Origin: Isoetes taiwanensis | Taxonomy: Eukaryota > Streptophyta > Lycopodiopsida > Isoetales > Isoetaceae | Assembly (NCBI GenBank): GCA_021234155.1 | Contig: JAJEKV010000670.1 | Span: 57,417 to 121,416 of the forward strand | Direction of reading: 5' to 3' | DNA length: 64,000 nucleotides | Shown: in pieces, positions 1-10,975 of the stretch | How positions within the stretch are numbered: the first letter of the stretch is position 1 | Layout: each line of letters starts with the position of its first letter | The notes under the pieces: model-generated | Seen by the model: only the letters and a program-made list of their open reading frames with translations | Told to the model about the DNA's origin: nothing | Database searches by the model: none | Position numbers and translations under genes: made by a program

Positions 1-660
1 TTGAAACCAGTAGGCCGGGAACAACACGCATCATCAACAAAACAACAAGACAAAACAAACCTCCTCAGTGGAGGGGCTGATCACACGCGCCAGCGGCAAA
101 ATACAAAAACAAAGAAAGGGGGGAGGGTGGGTTCAAAGAGAATAAGGTATCACAGAGAGAAGAGGAAGCCACCGATGAGAAGTTGATGCGCAATCGCGCC
201 CTAAATAGCTTAACTCCCAACTTAATGGGCATACCGCATGCATACCAAAAATGTCATGCTCGCCCCATTCTAGAATGGCGATCCGATGTCTCGGATCGAT
301 AGGATTCTAGAATGGAACTCGCATGAAACCAACAAAACCGCCAATAATACGGAGGACTTCCTTAACAAACTAGGATCGAGGACGAAGGTCACAGATGAAG
401 GCTAAAGGACGAAAGGATGAAGATGAAAGAACGGGCCAATTGGCCAAAACCAGGAGAAGCCCCTCCCTGTCTGGAAACAATTCAAAGAGAATAAGGTACT
501 ACCTGAGAAGAGGAAGTGCTAGATGAGAAGATTAATCGCGCCCTAAAATAGCGAACTCCCCAACGAGAATGGGCATCGTCACCGCATGCATGCAAAAACA
601 TGCATGCTCGTCCCATTCTAGAATGGCGATCTGATGTCTCGGATCGATGGGATTGTTCTA
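1..660 (-). repeat. Dimeric hairpin-rich repeat, copy 1
   Basis: Read on the minus strand, this stretch contains two successive units. Each unit opens with a palindrome CCATTCTAGAATGG next to a stem-loop CGATCCGAGACATCGGATCG, then GCATGC-rich sequence, then TACCTTATTCTCTTTGAA. The hairpin pair lies near 265-303 and again near 613-650. The two units differ after the shared TTTGAA: one continues into a TTTCCAG..GGGGCTTCT segment and the other into a C-rich CCCACCCTCCCCC segment. The same two units in the same order occur on the plus strand at 49,708-50,270, so this is a dispersed element that carries the dimer with it. No protein was recognised in it. It may be the 5' region of a retroelement, but that is inference. 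Confidence 0.7.
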
Positions 661-1420
661 AGCTTCTTTCCTTTATGTACCTTTGTAAAATGGCATTTCG
701 TAGGTTTGATCATGTTGGAAGAACAAGCCTTTAGTTTTGTTTGTATATCAACAACAATTTAGCAGTGTTGAAATTGTTCATTTCTGTATGTTATATATTT
801 TTGTATGAAGTACAAAAAGCAGTTGCAGAGACCATTATATAAGTTGATGGTGGCTATGGAACTTGATTTGTGTGGTAACTTAAGTTTTTGTCAGGCCATA
901 TAATATGGAACTTGGTTCATTTTTATAGCATGTAGTACAAAAAGCAGATGGCTATGGAACTTGATTTGTGAGGTAACTTGGAAGTTTTTGTCACATCATA
1001 TAATATGGTTTTGTTATTTCCCAAGGATGCAATCGACTTTATTTTGAGTATTAAAATGACTACTTTGCACATGAACGTTGGGTTTACAAGGTGTATTCCA
1101 TTGTTTATACATCACTACTAATGCATGTTACTTTTACAATTTGCAAAGAATGCATTGTTGATGTAATGCATGTTGCTTATACAAATGTGAAACCAATACA
1201 ACAATAGTGAAGATTATAGAGGACTACTAATGCATGTTCACACAAATATGGAAACAATATAATGATGGTGAAGTTTATGTAATAGCCTCATACAAATTTA
1301 TGACATAGAGGGCCCAAGCCCAAGTTCGTGATACTTCTGTCTTATTCCATAGGCTGAAATACTAATAATGAATCATTTCAAATGGTGTTGCTTGATATAA
1401 TGGATAGTGATATTCTAGAT

Positions 1421-1515
1421 GCGTTGTTGTCGAAGTTGCACATATGAATGTTAAAGGCCGAGTAAAAATACATGCCAAGACATTAGCCCGGCGACACTGA
1501 ACACACGTTTACTAG
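1421..1515 (+). mobile_element. Helitron 3' end (5' end not found)
   Basis: The last ~95 bp match the last ~90 bp of the element ending at 32,180: GCGTTGTTGTCG, then an AAAATACATGC segment, then a hairpin region, then CGTTTACTAG followed by T. Ending in CTAG with a flanking T fits the Helitron rule (3' CTRR, insertion between A and T). The hairpin has decayed: the left arm GCCCGGC remains but the right arm reads ACTGAAC. The 5' end was not found between 660 and 1,420 and may lie outside the window. The 660-1,420 stretch is AT-rich, has no recognised gene, and is probably the interior of this element. Confidence 0.6.
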
Positions 1516-1561
1516 TTTTTTTTAATATATAATATTTAATTTTGTCTTTTAATATATAATA

Positions 1562-1830
1562 TTAAACTAAAAGGGAGATCCTCTCCCCTCCAACTCTTGC
1601 TTGAAGTTTACAAACCCCCCACATCTTCTCCTCAACTTGTGCCTTGGGCTATTCCCTCTTCTTCTCCTTAAATGTGCCCCTCTTCCACTCCCTCAACTTG
1701 TGCCCTCTTTTCTCCCTTTCCCTCCCCCACATCTTCTCCTCAACTTGTGCCCCTTAGCCCTTCCCCTCTCTTCTCCTCCCCCCCCCCCAAAAAAAAAAAA
1801 AAAAAAAAAACAAAAACAAAAAACCCTTAT
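1562..1830 (+). repeat. Pyrimidine-rich tandem repeat ending in C-run and A-run
   Basis: The segment CCCCACATCTTCTCCTCAAC occurs near 1,617 and again near 1,727 (period about 110), with a partial third copy near 1,689. The tract ends in a run of C followed by about 23 A. Reading frames across it give low-complexity Leu/Pro peptides and are not taken as genes. Between 1,831 and 2,450 I see nothing recognisable. Confidence 0.6.
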
Positions 1831-2458
1831 AAATATTGTGAACTTTTCAGCTCACTGTTTGTAAATATTGTGGAAAATATCAAGAACCAATTCTTGTTAT
1901 GAGATGTGAAAATCTTGTAGTGCTTCGAAGTAAAATCACAAATTTTTTATGGTATCCCACTTTAACTGTATGAGGCCCATCTGTTGGAATGTGTCCCTCT
2001 TTAATGTAACGCGACTTTTGTTCTCTATCTATAACATTCTATTGTACCTGAAATATATAGTCCCATAAATGCCTTCCACACGTCAACGACTAATGCCCGC
2101 CATCGCCGGATACATGTGTCTAGTTGTTCTTATAAGAGCAGAGTACACCTTTATAGCTGCATGCATCATCTCTCGTCCAATATGCGATAAATATCAAACG
2201 GAGCATGGGTGCAGAGCGATTTCAAGCTTTTAAAGCTTTGAATGCCTTTTCTTCACACGAATTTAGAAACTGTGGCCCTTGCAAAATTACATTCATCGTC
2301 ATAGCCAGAAACATGAAGCATATGAAGCAAATTATACAAGACGGCCATGTCCTATCGCTACCTCATGCAAAATGCACGTGTGGCCGAGCGTGGCCAGTTG
2401 CTTATGCCACATAACACTGAGGGCCTTTCGTGAAATTGGAACATCCAACATCTAGCAG

Positions 2459-2660
2459 CATATTTTATCAACCCACCTCCCAAAGTTTTTCCTTGGGACA
2501 ACCCAAAACGCATATTTTATCAACCCACCTCTTAAAGTTTTGCCCTTACGGCAACCCAAAAAACATAGAAATGTACGAGCATCTTAAATATCATCCACTG
2601 TCATGTTTGAACCAGCCTAAAATCTGAAAAACTCCATGTGTTTTTTGGGTTGCCCCTAGG
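2459..2660. repeat. 64-bp tandem duplication with foldback arm
   Basis: The phrase CATATTTTATCAACCCACCT followed by an AAAGTTTT segment occurs near 2,459 and again near 2,511. The CGGCAACCCAAAAAACAT end (about 2,551-2,568) is the inverse of ATGTGTTTTTTGGGTTGCC at about 2,635-2,653, so the stretch can fold back on itself. No coding potential was recognised. Confidence 0.5.
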
Positions 2661-2830
2661 GGGCTAAACCCTTGCTCATGTGGGTTTTTAGCATATTCTA
2701 AGCATATGCTGGATATTCTTAAAATATGCTAGAAACTGCTCCAAACTGGCTCTTGGCTATAAACTGGCGGTCGCCTCTGTTTGTGGTTTAGCCCAGTCGC
2801 ATGTGTTCGAATCAGCAAACCGGCATCCAT
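2637..2830 (+). repeat. Dispersed repeat, copy 1
   Basis: About 190 bp starting TTTTTTGGGTTGCCCCTAGG match 10,976-11,175 in the same orientation by eye. Shared blocks include GTGGGTT, TTAGCATATTCTAAG, CTGCTYCAAAC and AAACTGGCGGTC. The class is unknown: no poly(A) tail, pol III boxes or terminal repeats were found. The two copies flank the sulfate transporter relic. Confidence 0.6.
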
Positions 2831-5800
2831 TCTATAGGAGATCCGGCACTTCATAGTGGCGCAATGCAGGGTACGCCTGTGGCAGACTTCTAGATTTGTG
2901 GCAGACTTCGGTTGGCATTTTGGCACCAGCTCAGTTGGCATATTGCAATTGGCATGCTTGAAAGGTTGAACCAATGATTGTGATCTAAGGTTTCAGCCTT
3001 GATTGTGCTCCTCATTGGCAAAACAGAAGCAGGGACTAAATCCTTAGCCTTCTGTGTTAAATCCTTTACCTCTTTTGCATAAAATGATGAAAGTTCGAAA
3101 TTAGTTTGAATAACTTATATAATTTTGTTCTCTGAGACGAGAGTAAGCAATAGATTCTAATGTGAGTACCACGTTGCCAGGGGAAATCTACCAAAAAGCT
3201 AAGATTTATGCAAGCAGCAGGTCCCATGACAGCTGTGGTCCTTGGTACTGTGGTTGTCAAACTGTTCCCTATTCCACATGTTACAGTGGTGAGAATTAAC
3301 TGTCGTATTTTAGACCTATAGTAGCAGTTTATTTTTGTATGTCTTTTTCGATTCTAGAGTGATCACAATAGATTTTGGAAGTGTACATTCCAGTATAGTA
3401 CTTGAAGAATATGCTATTATTCACAACATGAATGCCTAAGCTCAGCAAAATGCATTGGAATCTATCATTACCAGCATAAAGTACTGACAGCTGCTTAAAT
3501 GTGCGCCAATGTTGGCTACTGTTCTTATTCTTAGCTTAAACGTTTTGGAACGTCCAATCTTATCATTCCTCGCTATATCTCACTTTGAAAAGTTTGGCAT
3601 TCTCTAGTCTCATTATGTACATGGTTCTTGAAATAAACAAGATTGCCCGGGTATAATGTGTTTGAGAAGTGTTGCCCTATGCAGGTTGGGCCGATTCTTC
3701 AGGGGCTCCCTTCCTTTTCAGTTGATTTTCCTTTTGAGCATGCTAAAGAGCTTGTGAGTGTAGCTTTTGTAATTACTGGCGTAGCAATCCTGGTAAGCCA
3801 TAGACATGGTTTTCAATGGGCCAAAGCCTTTATTTCTTTATTCTATTGTCTTTGATGAATTGACTATCCAACAAGAATCTGTGGGTATTGCAAAAGCCTT
3901 GGTTGCGAAAAATAACTATGAGCTTGACTCTAATCAGGAGGTACTTTGGCCCTCGATGATTTATAATCTTTTATTGTTGCCAATTCCTAGAGTCGCTAAT
4001 GCACGTGGCCAATTTGAGAGAGAGGACTAGGGTACTACTTACTTTACAGTTGATGCATGTGTCCAACTTAAGAGTGAGGACTAGGGCACCAGTTGCTTTA
4101 TAGTTTTAGTTTGCGCAAACTTTGCACTGACCAACTTGAATGGGAATTTAGTGTCTTTAGTAGCATGTCTAAAGATCATATCCTAAACAAGGTTTTATTG
4201 TCTCTCTCTTTGCACCAACTTTTTGCTTGGGAGTTGCAAATATAGTTGGGTCATTCTTCCATTCATATCGTATAACCGGTAAGCTATAGAGCTTCTCCTT
4301 CATGTTCTTCCTTTTGTTCTTCCATTTTTTCCATCTCACGTTCCATCAAGTTGTTGTTTGTGATGCACAGTTCCTAACAATTTATTTCATATAGAAATTG
4401 GTTCTAATCTTGTCATTGAATTATTATGATTATTTTGTATGCATTGCAGTTTCATTTTCTAGATCAGCTGCCAATCATGAAACGGGAGCAAAGACTGGGG
4501 TCACTGGTATTATAACTCTAGGTGGTGCCCTATTGTTTCTGACCCCTCTTTTCCAAGGTGTTCCTCAAATAAGTTATTATGGCTTGTTGTAGACGAATTA
4601 TCGTTGTGAAAAATATCTCCACATGCAGACCATCAACGTGAACTTTTCTTTTCTCCTATGAAGCTACATTGACTTCCTTAGAATGTTACGCCGTGTGCTC
4701 CACTTGCATGGATGTATCCTATTGTTTAAATTCGGTTTTTCCGATCTAGAGGAAAACTTTTTAGATTTTTTTTTAAGTTAGTTTTCTAAGGTTTGGGGTT
4801 TTTTTGGCTGGCGGAAAATTTTCACGGTATTCCAAAAATCGGGCCTTGGCCTTTACCACGAAATCCAATCATGGGGGCTCTTAATCCCCAATTTTTAGCG
4901 GCATGAGCAGAACATGGAAGATCTGAGCTACGATTTCGGCATGGAAGAGACGTCTAGCAGAAGCAAGTCGGCATAATAGCCCTAACTATGATCGGCGTAG
5001 ATGGTTCTGGCCTTCATCGTTTTGTGGTTATCTGGGCATTTGTGCAATAGAAATAGTAGTTTGTCTTCTGAACTATCTCTGTGCAATTCCGGTAAGAAAA
5101 ATTTGAGACGCATCTGATCTCGGAGCGAAGACGTCTTCTGCGCAGGTATGTTCAGTCCTTTTTAAAGCTTTGTATACGATGCTTACTTCTCTAACTACTA
5201 CTATGCTATCATGTGACATCATGACGTTTTGGTATGCTTTTCTGGCGTGGATAGGACATAGGACATAACTAGGAGTTTTTCTTCTTTGTGCAATCCTATG
5301 CACCGCTTTGAAATAGTTTTGTTGCAGCACCACTACATCGGCATGGATGACACCTATGTGGTTGTAGGGATGCATATCTCATTGCTTCAGGATCCCATCG
5401 TTGAATAGACTGCAACCAGAAGTGTAACTATTAGCAGAGCACATGATCTCCATGATTGATAGGTACACATTAGTTTTGTGGGCAGATTATGGATCCTAGA
5501 TGGTCTATCAGATTGTATTGATCAGAGCAGAAGTGGCATCTTAAAAATTATGAACAGAAATTTATTGCATATGCTTTCTCTTTGCATGAAAGTTCTGTCC
5601 TGAAGCATGTGATTTGGTGCTTAAGATTATGCCAAATATGACAGTATGTAGGAACCAAAGGCATGCCAACAGAATATGACTCTTTTTATGAAGTCCTCAT
5701 AGAAGTCCAGGACAAAATGGAATGATAATTTTTATGAGACTATATATTGAAACCCAAAGAAGCATGACGACTTGCATTGTATTTGTGAACATGAAGTTGA

Positions 5801-5899
5801 GAAATAATTGTACATGGAACATGATGATTGGGACATATGCTTAACAAGGGAAATTGATGTATACAGATGCATTGTTCAACAGAGGTCATCGCGGGATGT

Positions 5900-6460
5900 C
5901 GTTATTTGAAAATCTATGATGGCAGGCTATGTTCAAATTGGCAGACTTGAGAAAGGTTTAGTACTGTTTGAGCAAATGCCTAACCCTGATGTCTTTGCTT
6001 GACCATCATGATTTCAGCCCATGACCAGCAAGGGGATCGTGCAGAAGCTTTTAGTTATTTAAAAAAAAATGCCATGGCGCAGTGTAGTGTCTTGGGATTT
6101 TATGATCTCAGCCCACATTCAACACGACCAACTTCAGGAAGCAATTAAACGTTTCTAGCAAATGCCCGAGCGAAGTATTGCACACGTAATACAATTATTG
6201 CAGTTTATGTTGGCAAATAAACTTGGAGGAGGCATTTGCATTATTTTAAGCATATTGTTGTTGCATGGACTGCAATTATTTCAGCCTATGCTTAGCAGGG
6301 TCTGTTAAGGGAGGCCTTGAAACTGTTTCTGCCACAACAGGATGTGGTATCAACTACTGCCATGATATCAGCTTATGGCCAAAGCGACCAGCTGAGGAGA
6401 CCATTCAGCTCTTTCATTATCTATCTGCTGAAGGTATTTCACCACATTTGCCATCTTTAT
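5900..6460 (+). pseudogene. Pentatricopeptide repeat (PPR) protein remnant
   Basis: Successive repeats can be read with broken frame: MMAGYVQIGRLEKGLVLFEQ then MPNPDVFA, ISAHDQQGDRAEAFSYLKKM, MISAHIQHDQLQEAIKRF, and WTAIISAY near 6,268. These fit the plant PPR pattern (WN..I..Y...G...EA..LF..M) of organelle RNA-binding proteins. Stops interrupt the frame, for example TGA after DVFA and TAG inside KRF.QMPE. It lies wholly inside Helitron 1 and is best explained as host sequence captured by the element. No start codon, transit peptide or C-terminal E/DYW domain was seen. Confidence 0.7.
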
Positions 6461-6594
6461 TGATGCATGTACCGACATGGCTGCCTTGGCCGAAGGAAAC
6501 AGTTGGCCTCTTATTTCGATTTCTTCAGGTTTGAACAAGCTCGGGGCTCCAAATATTTGAGTGAAAACGTATGGAGCACATATGTCTGCCTATT

Positions 6595-7490
6595 CCATAT
6601 CATGATTGCTGTCGGGTACATTTCCAAGCATAAGGTAAGAAATAAAGTGCATAGAATTTCTAGCTTAAACAATTTAGTCATTATTTGTATGCTTTTGCAG
6701 GTCATATGCAGATGTAAAATATCCTTAGGTGCAGGACCAACTTTTTTTGCTATATATACAGTCCCAGTGGTTTGCAAAACCAGATTTCTAGACTAAGATA
6801 GAATCATTGAAGATCCATGATGCGATCCAATGTTTACACAATCCTATGGTCTGAACGTTTTGTGGTGTAGGAAGTGAAAATTGGATGGCAACAAGAAGTA
6901 CCTTAAGGCAGGAATAATGAAAAGGCATTTCGAAATCATATACAGACTTGATGATTGCTGTCGGGTACATTTCCAAGCATAAGGTAAGAAATAAAGTGCA
7001 TAGAATTTCTAGCTTAAACGATTTAGTCATTATTTGTATGCTTTTGCAGGTCGTATGCAGATGCATCAGCAATTGCTGCAGATGGTTCTGCATATTAAAC
7101 TATACCCATTCCATAAAACTATATCCTTAAGTTGTGGTTTATCCGATTGTTTATATATCAATGTTCAAAATTTCAAGAGTCTATACATTGATTCTGGAAC
7201 GTAGTTGACTGTGAAACCTCAGATAACTATGTCCTTAGACCATTCACATCTGGTCTTTTCTTTGTAGGACCAACTTTTTTTGCTATATATAGTCGATCCC
7301 CAGTAGTGCACTGCAAAACCAGATTTCTAGACTAAGATACAATCATTGAAGATCCATGATATGATCCAATGTTGACACAATCCTATGGTCTGAACGTTTT
7401 GTGGTGTAGGAAGTGAAAATTGGATGGCAACAAGAAGTACCTTAAGGCAGGAATAATAAAAAGGCATTTTAAAATCATATACAAACTTGA
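6595..7490 (+). repeat. Duplicated block inside Helitron 1
   Basis: The sequence ATGATTGCTGTCGGGTACAT at about 6,602 recurs at about 6,950 with near-identical continuation of about 115 bp. GGACCAACTTTTTTTGCTAT at about 6,735 recurs at about 7,267 and stays nearly identical for about 210 bp, to the AATAATRAAAAGGCATTT segment. The second unit has about 180 bp of extra sequence. It looks like an internal tandem duplication of the captured region. The near-identity suggests it is younger than the Helitron's other decay. Confidence 0.75.
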
Positions 7491-9326
7491 GGGGACTCCG
7501 GTTTTGTACATTGATATTAGATATGAGTTAGGACGTCAAAGTAGCTTGGGCTCCTTTTTGCACATACAATCCAAGTTAAATATGTTCATCATATGATATT
7601 TTTGATGCAGAAGCATAATAGTTTATGCTAATTTCCACAATTCCCTACAACATACATTAACATGCCTAGAAATCATTATAGGATGCAGTTACCTTTTCGA
7701 TTGCAAGAATATTTTACTATCATGTTTTCTCTAGACTGAGGTTGCTACTCATTTGTGTTCTATTTTCCTTCATAATAAAGTGATGCGTTCAACACCTCCA
7801 AGTTCTGAATCTCCCAAAATGGTTGAATTGTAGAAGTCTTTAAGCTTTCCATTGTGGCCATTTATATGCTTCATAAGAAGCATGCTCTATTATGATTCCT
7901 TAGTGAGGCTAAGTTTATTGCATGTTCTATGCAAGTCCTTTTAAATCCACCACCTGTCTTTCATGTAGAAGACAATAGATCATGTTTCTCCTCATTTATT
8001 CTTCTCCTTGGTAGATTGCTCAATAGCACATAATTTTGTCATAGATGTTTGTCTAAAGAATACCTTCGTTGTGTAAAATATTCCCAGCCTTTGGCATAAT
8101 GGTCTTCTCTCTTTACTAATGGACCTTACAAATTATATATTAACGTTACCCCCACCAAGCCACATTTTTTATTTTGGCAAACAATGAAACAACCACCTCT
8201 TTAAATTGCTACTAAAAGCCCGGCAACGCCGGGCACCATAACTAGTATATATAAAAGAGGTTAAATTAGGTGCAACTATTATATTTTGGTGAAGCTACTC
8301 TTTTTGTTTGGACGAGTATATTTAAGCATTTTTTATAACAAATGGGTTTCAGCATGTTTTGAGATTTTTTCACTTCTGAGACACATTCGTCTTAAGTTTT
8401 CTAATTTGTTTTCTACTGCAGTCTACATTGGCGGCAATTGTTATGTCTGTTGTTATAGGACTGGTATGTTTTCAGAATTAAATAACTGAAAAGTGCAACA
8501 AAGAAGATTCTGCAATTCAATGTTGGCATAAAGTAGATACCTCACATTATTGCAGATAGATTTTGATGAAGCTGTATTCTTGTGGAGAGTGGATAAAAGG
8601 GATCTCTTGCTCTGGCTTGCTGCCACTATAAACACATTATACTTTGGCATAGAGACTGGGGTCTTGATTGCAGTACGTTGGTATCTAGACCCATATGTAA
8701 AGTTCTGATCCTTCCACAATCAAAACAATTCATGGCATTCGTACTTTATGCTAGTAGGTCGGGTTGTCTCTTGCTTTCGTCATTTACGAATCAGCAAATC
8801 CACACATTGGCAAGCGATTCCAGCTCACGGAAATGGAGCAAGTTTGAATGCTGTAGAATACAGCGTGGTTTTCTCTAAATTCTCTAAATTATATTTTTAT
8901 CGTCTAATTTACAGCAATCCTCGGCCGCCTTCTAGGGACAACAGTATACCAAAATGTCAGACAGTATCCTGATGCCTATACTTATCATGGGATTGTGGTG
9001 ATACGAATTGATGCACTGATTTATTTTGCAAATATAAGTTTTATTAAAGACCAGTAAGTCACATGGTTATGAGTAATTTTAGTAATAATTGCCCTGAGTA
9101 ATTGCCCTAAATTAACTTGTTTTCTTTGATTTACAAGACTGTGAGAATGTGAACTTCATAAAATAGCTTCCTCTAAGATGCTCAGATTAGCAATGTCCGC
9201 TTTGTTATCATTGAAATGACACGTAAATACCCTTTCTTTTGGAATTCAAATTCTTTGAAATCTTTGTCAAAGGATTATATTGCATTATTATTGTTGAGAT
9301 GATGATTATTATTATTATATGCTTGT

Positions 9327-9491
9327 CTAGTATCATCATTACTGCAAAGGTTTTTCCCTTGAAAACCTTTCGAGGCAGGGGTTTTTTAATCCTAGTAGTA
9401 ATGATTGTACTAGCCCATTGTATGGGTCCCATGACCTATTGGTCTTCGTGGACGTTAAAAAAACTATTCTATTCTATTCTATTCTATTCTA
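9327..9491 (+). mobile_element. LINE 3' end with stem-loop and (ATTCT)n tail
   Basis: An outer stem pairs 9327-9343 with 9397-9413 (15 of 17 positions). An inner hairpin pairs GGTTTT (9349-9354) with AAAACC (9362-9367). Downstream comes GACCTATTGGTC (9433-9444, a 4-bp stem), then TTCGTGGACGTTAAAA and five to six copies of ATTCT. The order matches the other LINE ends at 16,449, 24,561, 41,557 and 55,492. Only the 3' end is present, as expected for a heavily 5'-truncated insertion. It sits in the SULTR intron between the blocks ending at 9222 and starting at ~9613. Confidence 0.7.
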
Positions 9492-9861
9492 TCATTTCTT
9501 CTCCAAGAATCTAAATCTTGTTGTGTTTATATAACTAAATGTCTATGTAAGTGCTTTTTTTTTTTTTTTGCTATGTGTCATAAAAAATGCATTGTCCATT
9601 TGTCTACAACTGTAACTTATATTGACTCAAGCGTATTGCATGCCATCAAGGAACTCCATCAGGAATACACGGCCAAAAATATACAGGTACGAAGTTTTTA
9701 TTCATGTAAATTGTTGTTTGCATCTATGAGGCTTATTGATTGGTTGATGCTGATCTTTTATCCTCCCTTGGTTATGCAGATAGCATTTTCTAACCCCAAT
9801 GACAATGTGATGAAATTATTTGCAAAGAATGAAATCCCTGAACTGATAGGCAACCAGTAAA

Positions 9862-9990
9862 AACCATTATGCGATCAAGAATGTGGGATAAACAATCTGA
9901 ATGTAGGGTAAAACGGCAAGAATGCTGGGTAAAACGATCAAGAATGATGGGTAAACAACAAGAATGTAGGTAAAATGATGGAACGACAGT
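9862..9990 (+). repeat. Degenerate 20-25 bp minisatellite
   Basis: Five imperfect copies of a (G)AATGTNGGGTAAA-type unit run from just after the SULTR relic's last stop: AAGAATGTGGGATAAAC, TGAATGTAGGGTAAAAC, AAGAATGCTGGGTAAAAC, AAGAATGATGGGTAAAC and AAGAATGTAGGTAAAATG. It may have replaced the end of the STAS-coding exon. 10,080-10,650 holds no recognised feature. Confidence 0.6.
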
Positions 9991-10654
9991 TTAACAACGC
10001 CATCGAAGCACGAAGATATTTTTAGTAACATTCTTGGGATTGAAACAATGTCACATGGCATGGCGCTATAGGACAAGAAGGCGGGGAATGGTTTTAACCC
10101 GGTTTTCGTGTCGAAAACTCTCTATGAAACACAGCTTCTTCACTTTAGGCCCAGGAACTAAAGATGATGGCAGAAGTCAATGGTAGCGTGTCATAGCTGT
10201 TGTGCTTGGGAGCTTATGATAACTATGGTACTTGGCTACACACCTGATGTTTAGACATTTTTGGTTCTACAAAAGTCGTGTAAAAAGGTTTTGGTAATGA
10301 GCCATCGGTGAAGATGATTTGCTTTAAAAATACAGACTGACTTTGTGGTTTGCATACATTGTACTTCTTGATTTTCAAAATGACCATTTGTAGATCAAGT
10401 TTTAGCTTTACATTTGCCTTCCCAAAACGACCATTACCAGATATTGTTATATTTAAACAGATATTGTTATGTTAATAATTGACAAGAAGCTTGTGTAGAA
10501 TAGTCTGTTATGTTTGTGTAAAATAGTCTGTTCTGTTGTTAATTAATATATAGAATACAATATATAGTCCACAGAGACCAATAGGTGGTGTGAAAGCTCC
10601 ATAAAAAAGAACTTTAGTTTAGCATAACAAGCAATTGGTAAAATTTATCTTAAT

Positions 10655-10735
10655 TTAACCCCGTCATCTAAAGGTTAATGTCATGGTTTTTGCCCGAGGA
10701 AGAGAGTGTTGTTCAAATTCAACTCTTTGCAAGAA
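10655..10735 (+). other. Possible tRNA-like (pol III) relic
   Basis: CATCTAAAGGTTAATG resembles a tRNA D-arm/A-box region, and TTGTTCAAATTCAACTC about 45 bases later resembles a T-arm/B-box. No closed acceptor stem was found, so it is not called a tRNA gene. A degraded tRNA-derived SINE head is possible. Confidence 0.25.
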
Positions 10736-10975
10736 TATTGCGGTGCAATTGTCATTGTTATGTGACTGAATTCTAGTGTGAATAAGAATCTTAATTGTTT
10801 GTTATGATGTAAAAACAATTGTTCATTATAGATATGATGTTCGTTGCCATAAAAGACTATTGTCAATGAGTAACGAGGCTCGATAAATACATGTTATATT
10901 AGGGTGTTGTGTGTGTGAAAGTTTTTATGTATACTAGTGCAATGTTTCTGAGTAATTTATAAAAATAGCTATTGT

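Larger units (their letters stand above)
4717..8245 (+). mobile_element. Helitron 1, nonautonomous, inside a SULTR intron
   Basis: The 5' end reads A|TCCTATTGTTTAAATTCGG and the 3' end reads GCCCGGCAACGCCGGGC (stem 8218-8224 with 8228-8234, loop AAC), then ACCATAACTAG|T. A 5' TC, a hairpin 11 bases from a 3' CTAG, and insertion between A and T are the Helitron hallmarks. The first ~180 bp resemble the first ~200 bp of the minus-strand element whose 5' end is at 55,296, and the hairpin end matches the other ends at 51,240, 32,180 and 1,515. No Rep/helicase protein was recognised, so it is called nonautonomous. It carries a PPR gene remnant (5,900-6,460) and a duplicated block (6,595-7,490). 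The rest of its interior (4,890-5,890 and 7,490-8,200) shows no recognisable gene. Confidence 0.8.
3181..9860 (+). pseudogene. SULTR4-type sulfate transporter, decayed and interrupted
   Basis: Twelve exon-like blocks read in order as a SLC26/SULTR sulfate transporter with its C-terminal STAS domain: 3181-3288 (MQAAGPMTAVVLGT), 3685-3792 (LPSFSVDFPFEHAKEL), ~3875-3940 (ESVGIAKALVAKNNYE), ~4205-4277 (LGVANIVGSFF), 4450-4568 (SFSRSAANHETGAKTG), 8422-8463, 8556-8672 (IDFDEAVFLWRVDKRD), 8758-8809, 8915-9053 (GTTVYQNVRQYPDAYTYHG), 9138-9222, ~9613-9686 (VTYIDSSVLHAIKELHQEY) and 9780-9860. SULTR proteins are proton-coupled sulfate carriers; SULTR4 members act at the tonoplast. The N-terminal membrane exons are absent. 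Damage: three exon starts (~3875, ~4205, ~9613) are preceded by CAA instead of CAG, the donor after 4568 reads AT, a base is missing in the fourth block, block ten has an apparent in-frame stop and a frame change, and the C-terminus stops early. Exon 8 ends at a GC donor. The intron after 4568 contains a Helitron; the intron after 9222 contains a LINE tail. Confidence 0.85.

Noticed and set aside
1601-1902. Leu/Pro and Lys-rich small frames
   Set aside because: Pyrimidine-rich repeat plus A-run; low-complexity translation.
8246-8275. TATATATAAAAGAGG as the start of a second Helitron
   Set aside because: It lacks the initial TC and the family 5' sequence; it reads as ordinary intron flank.
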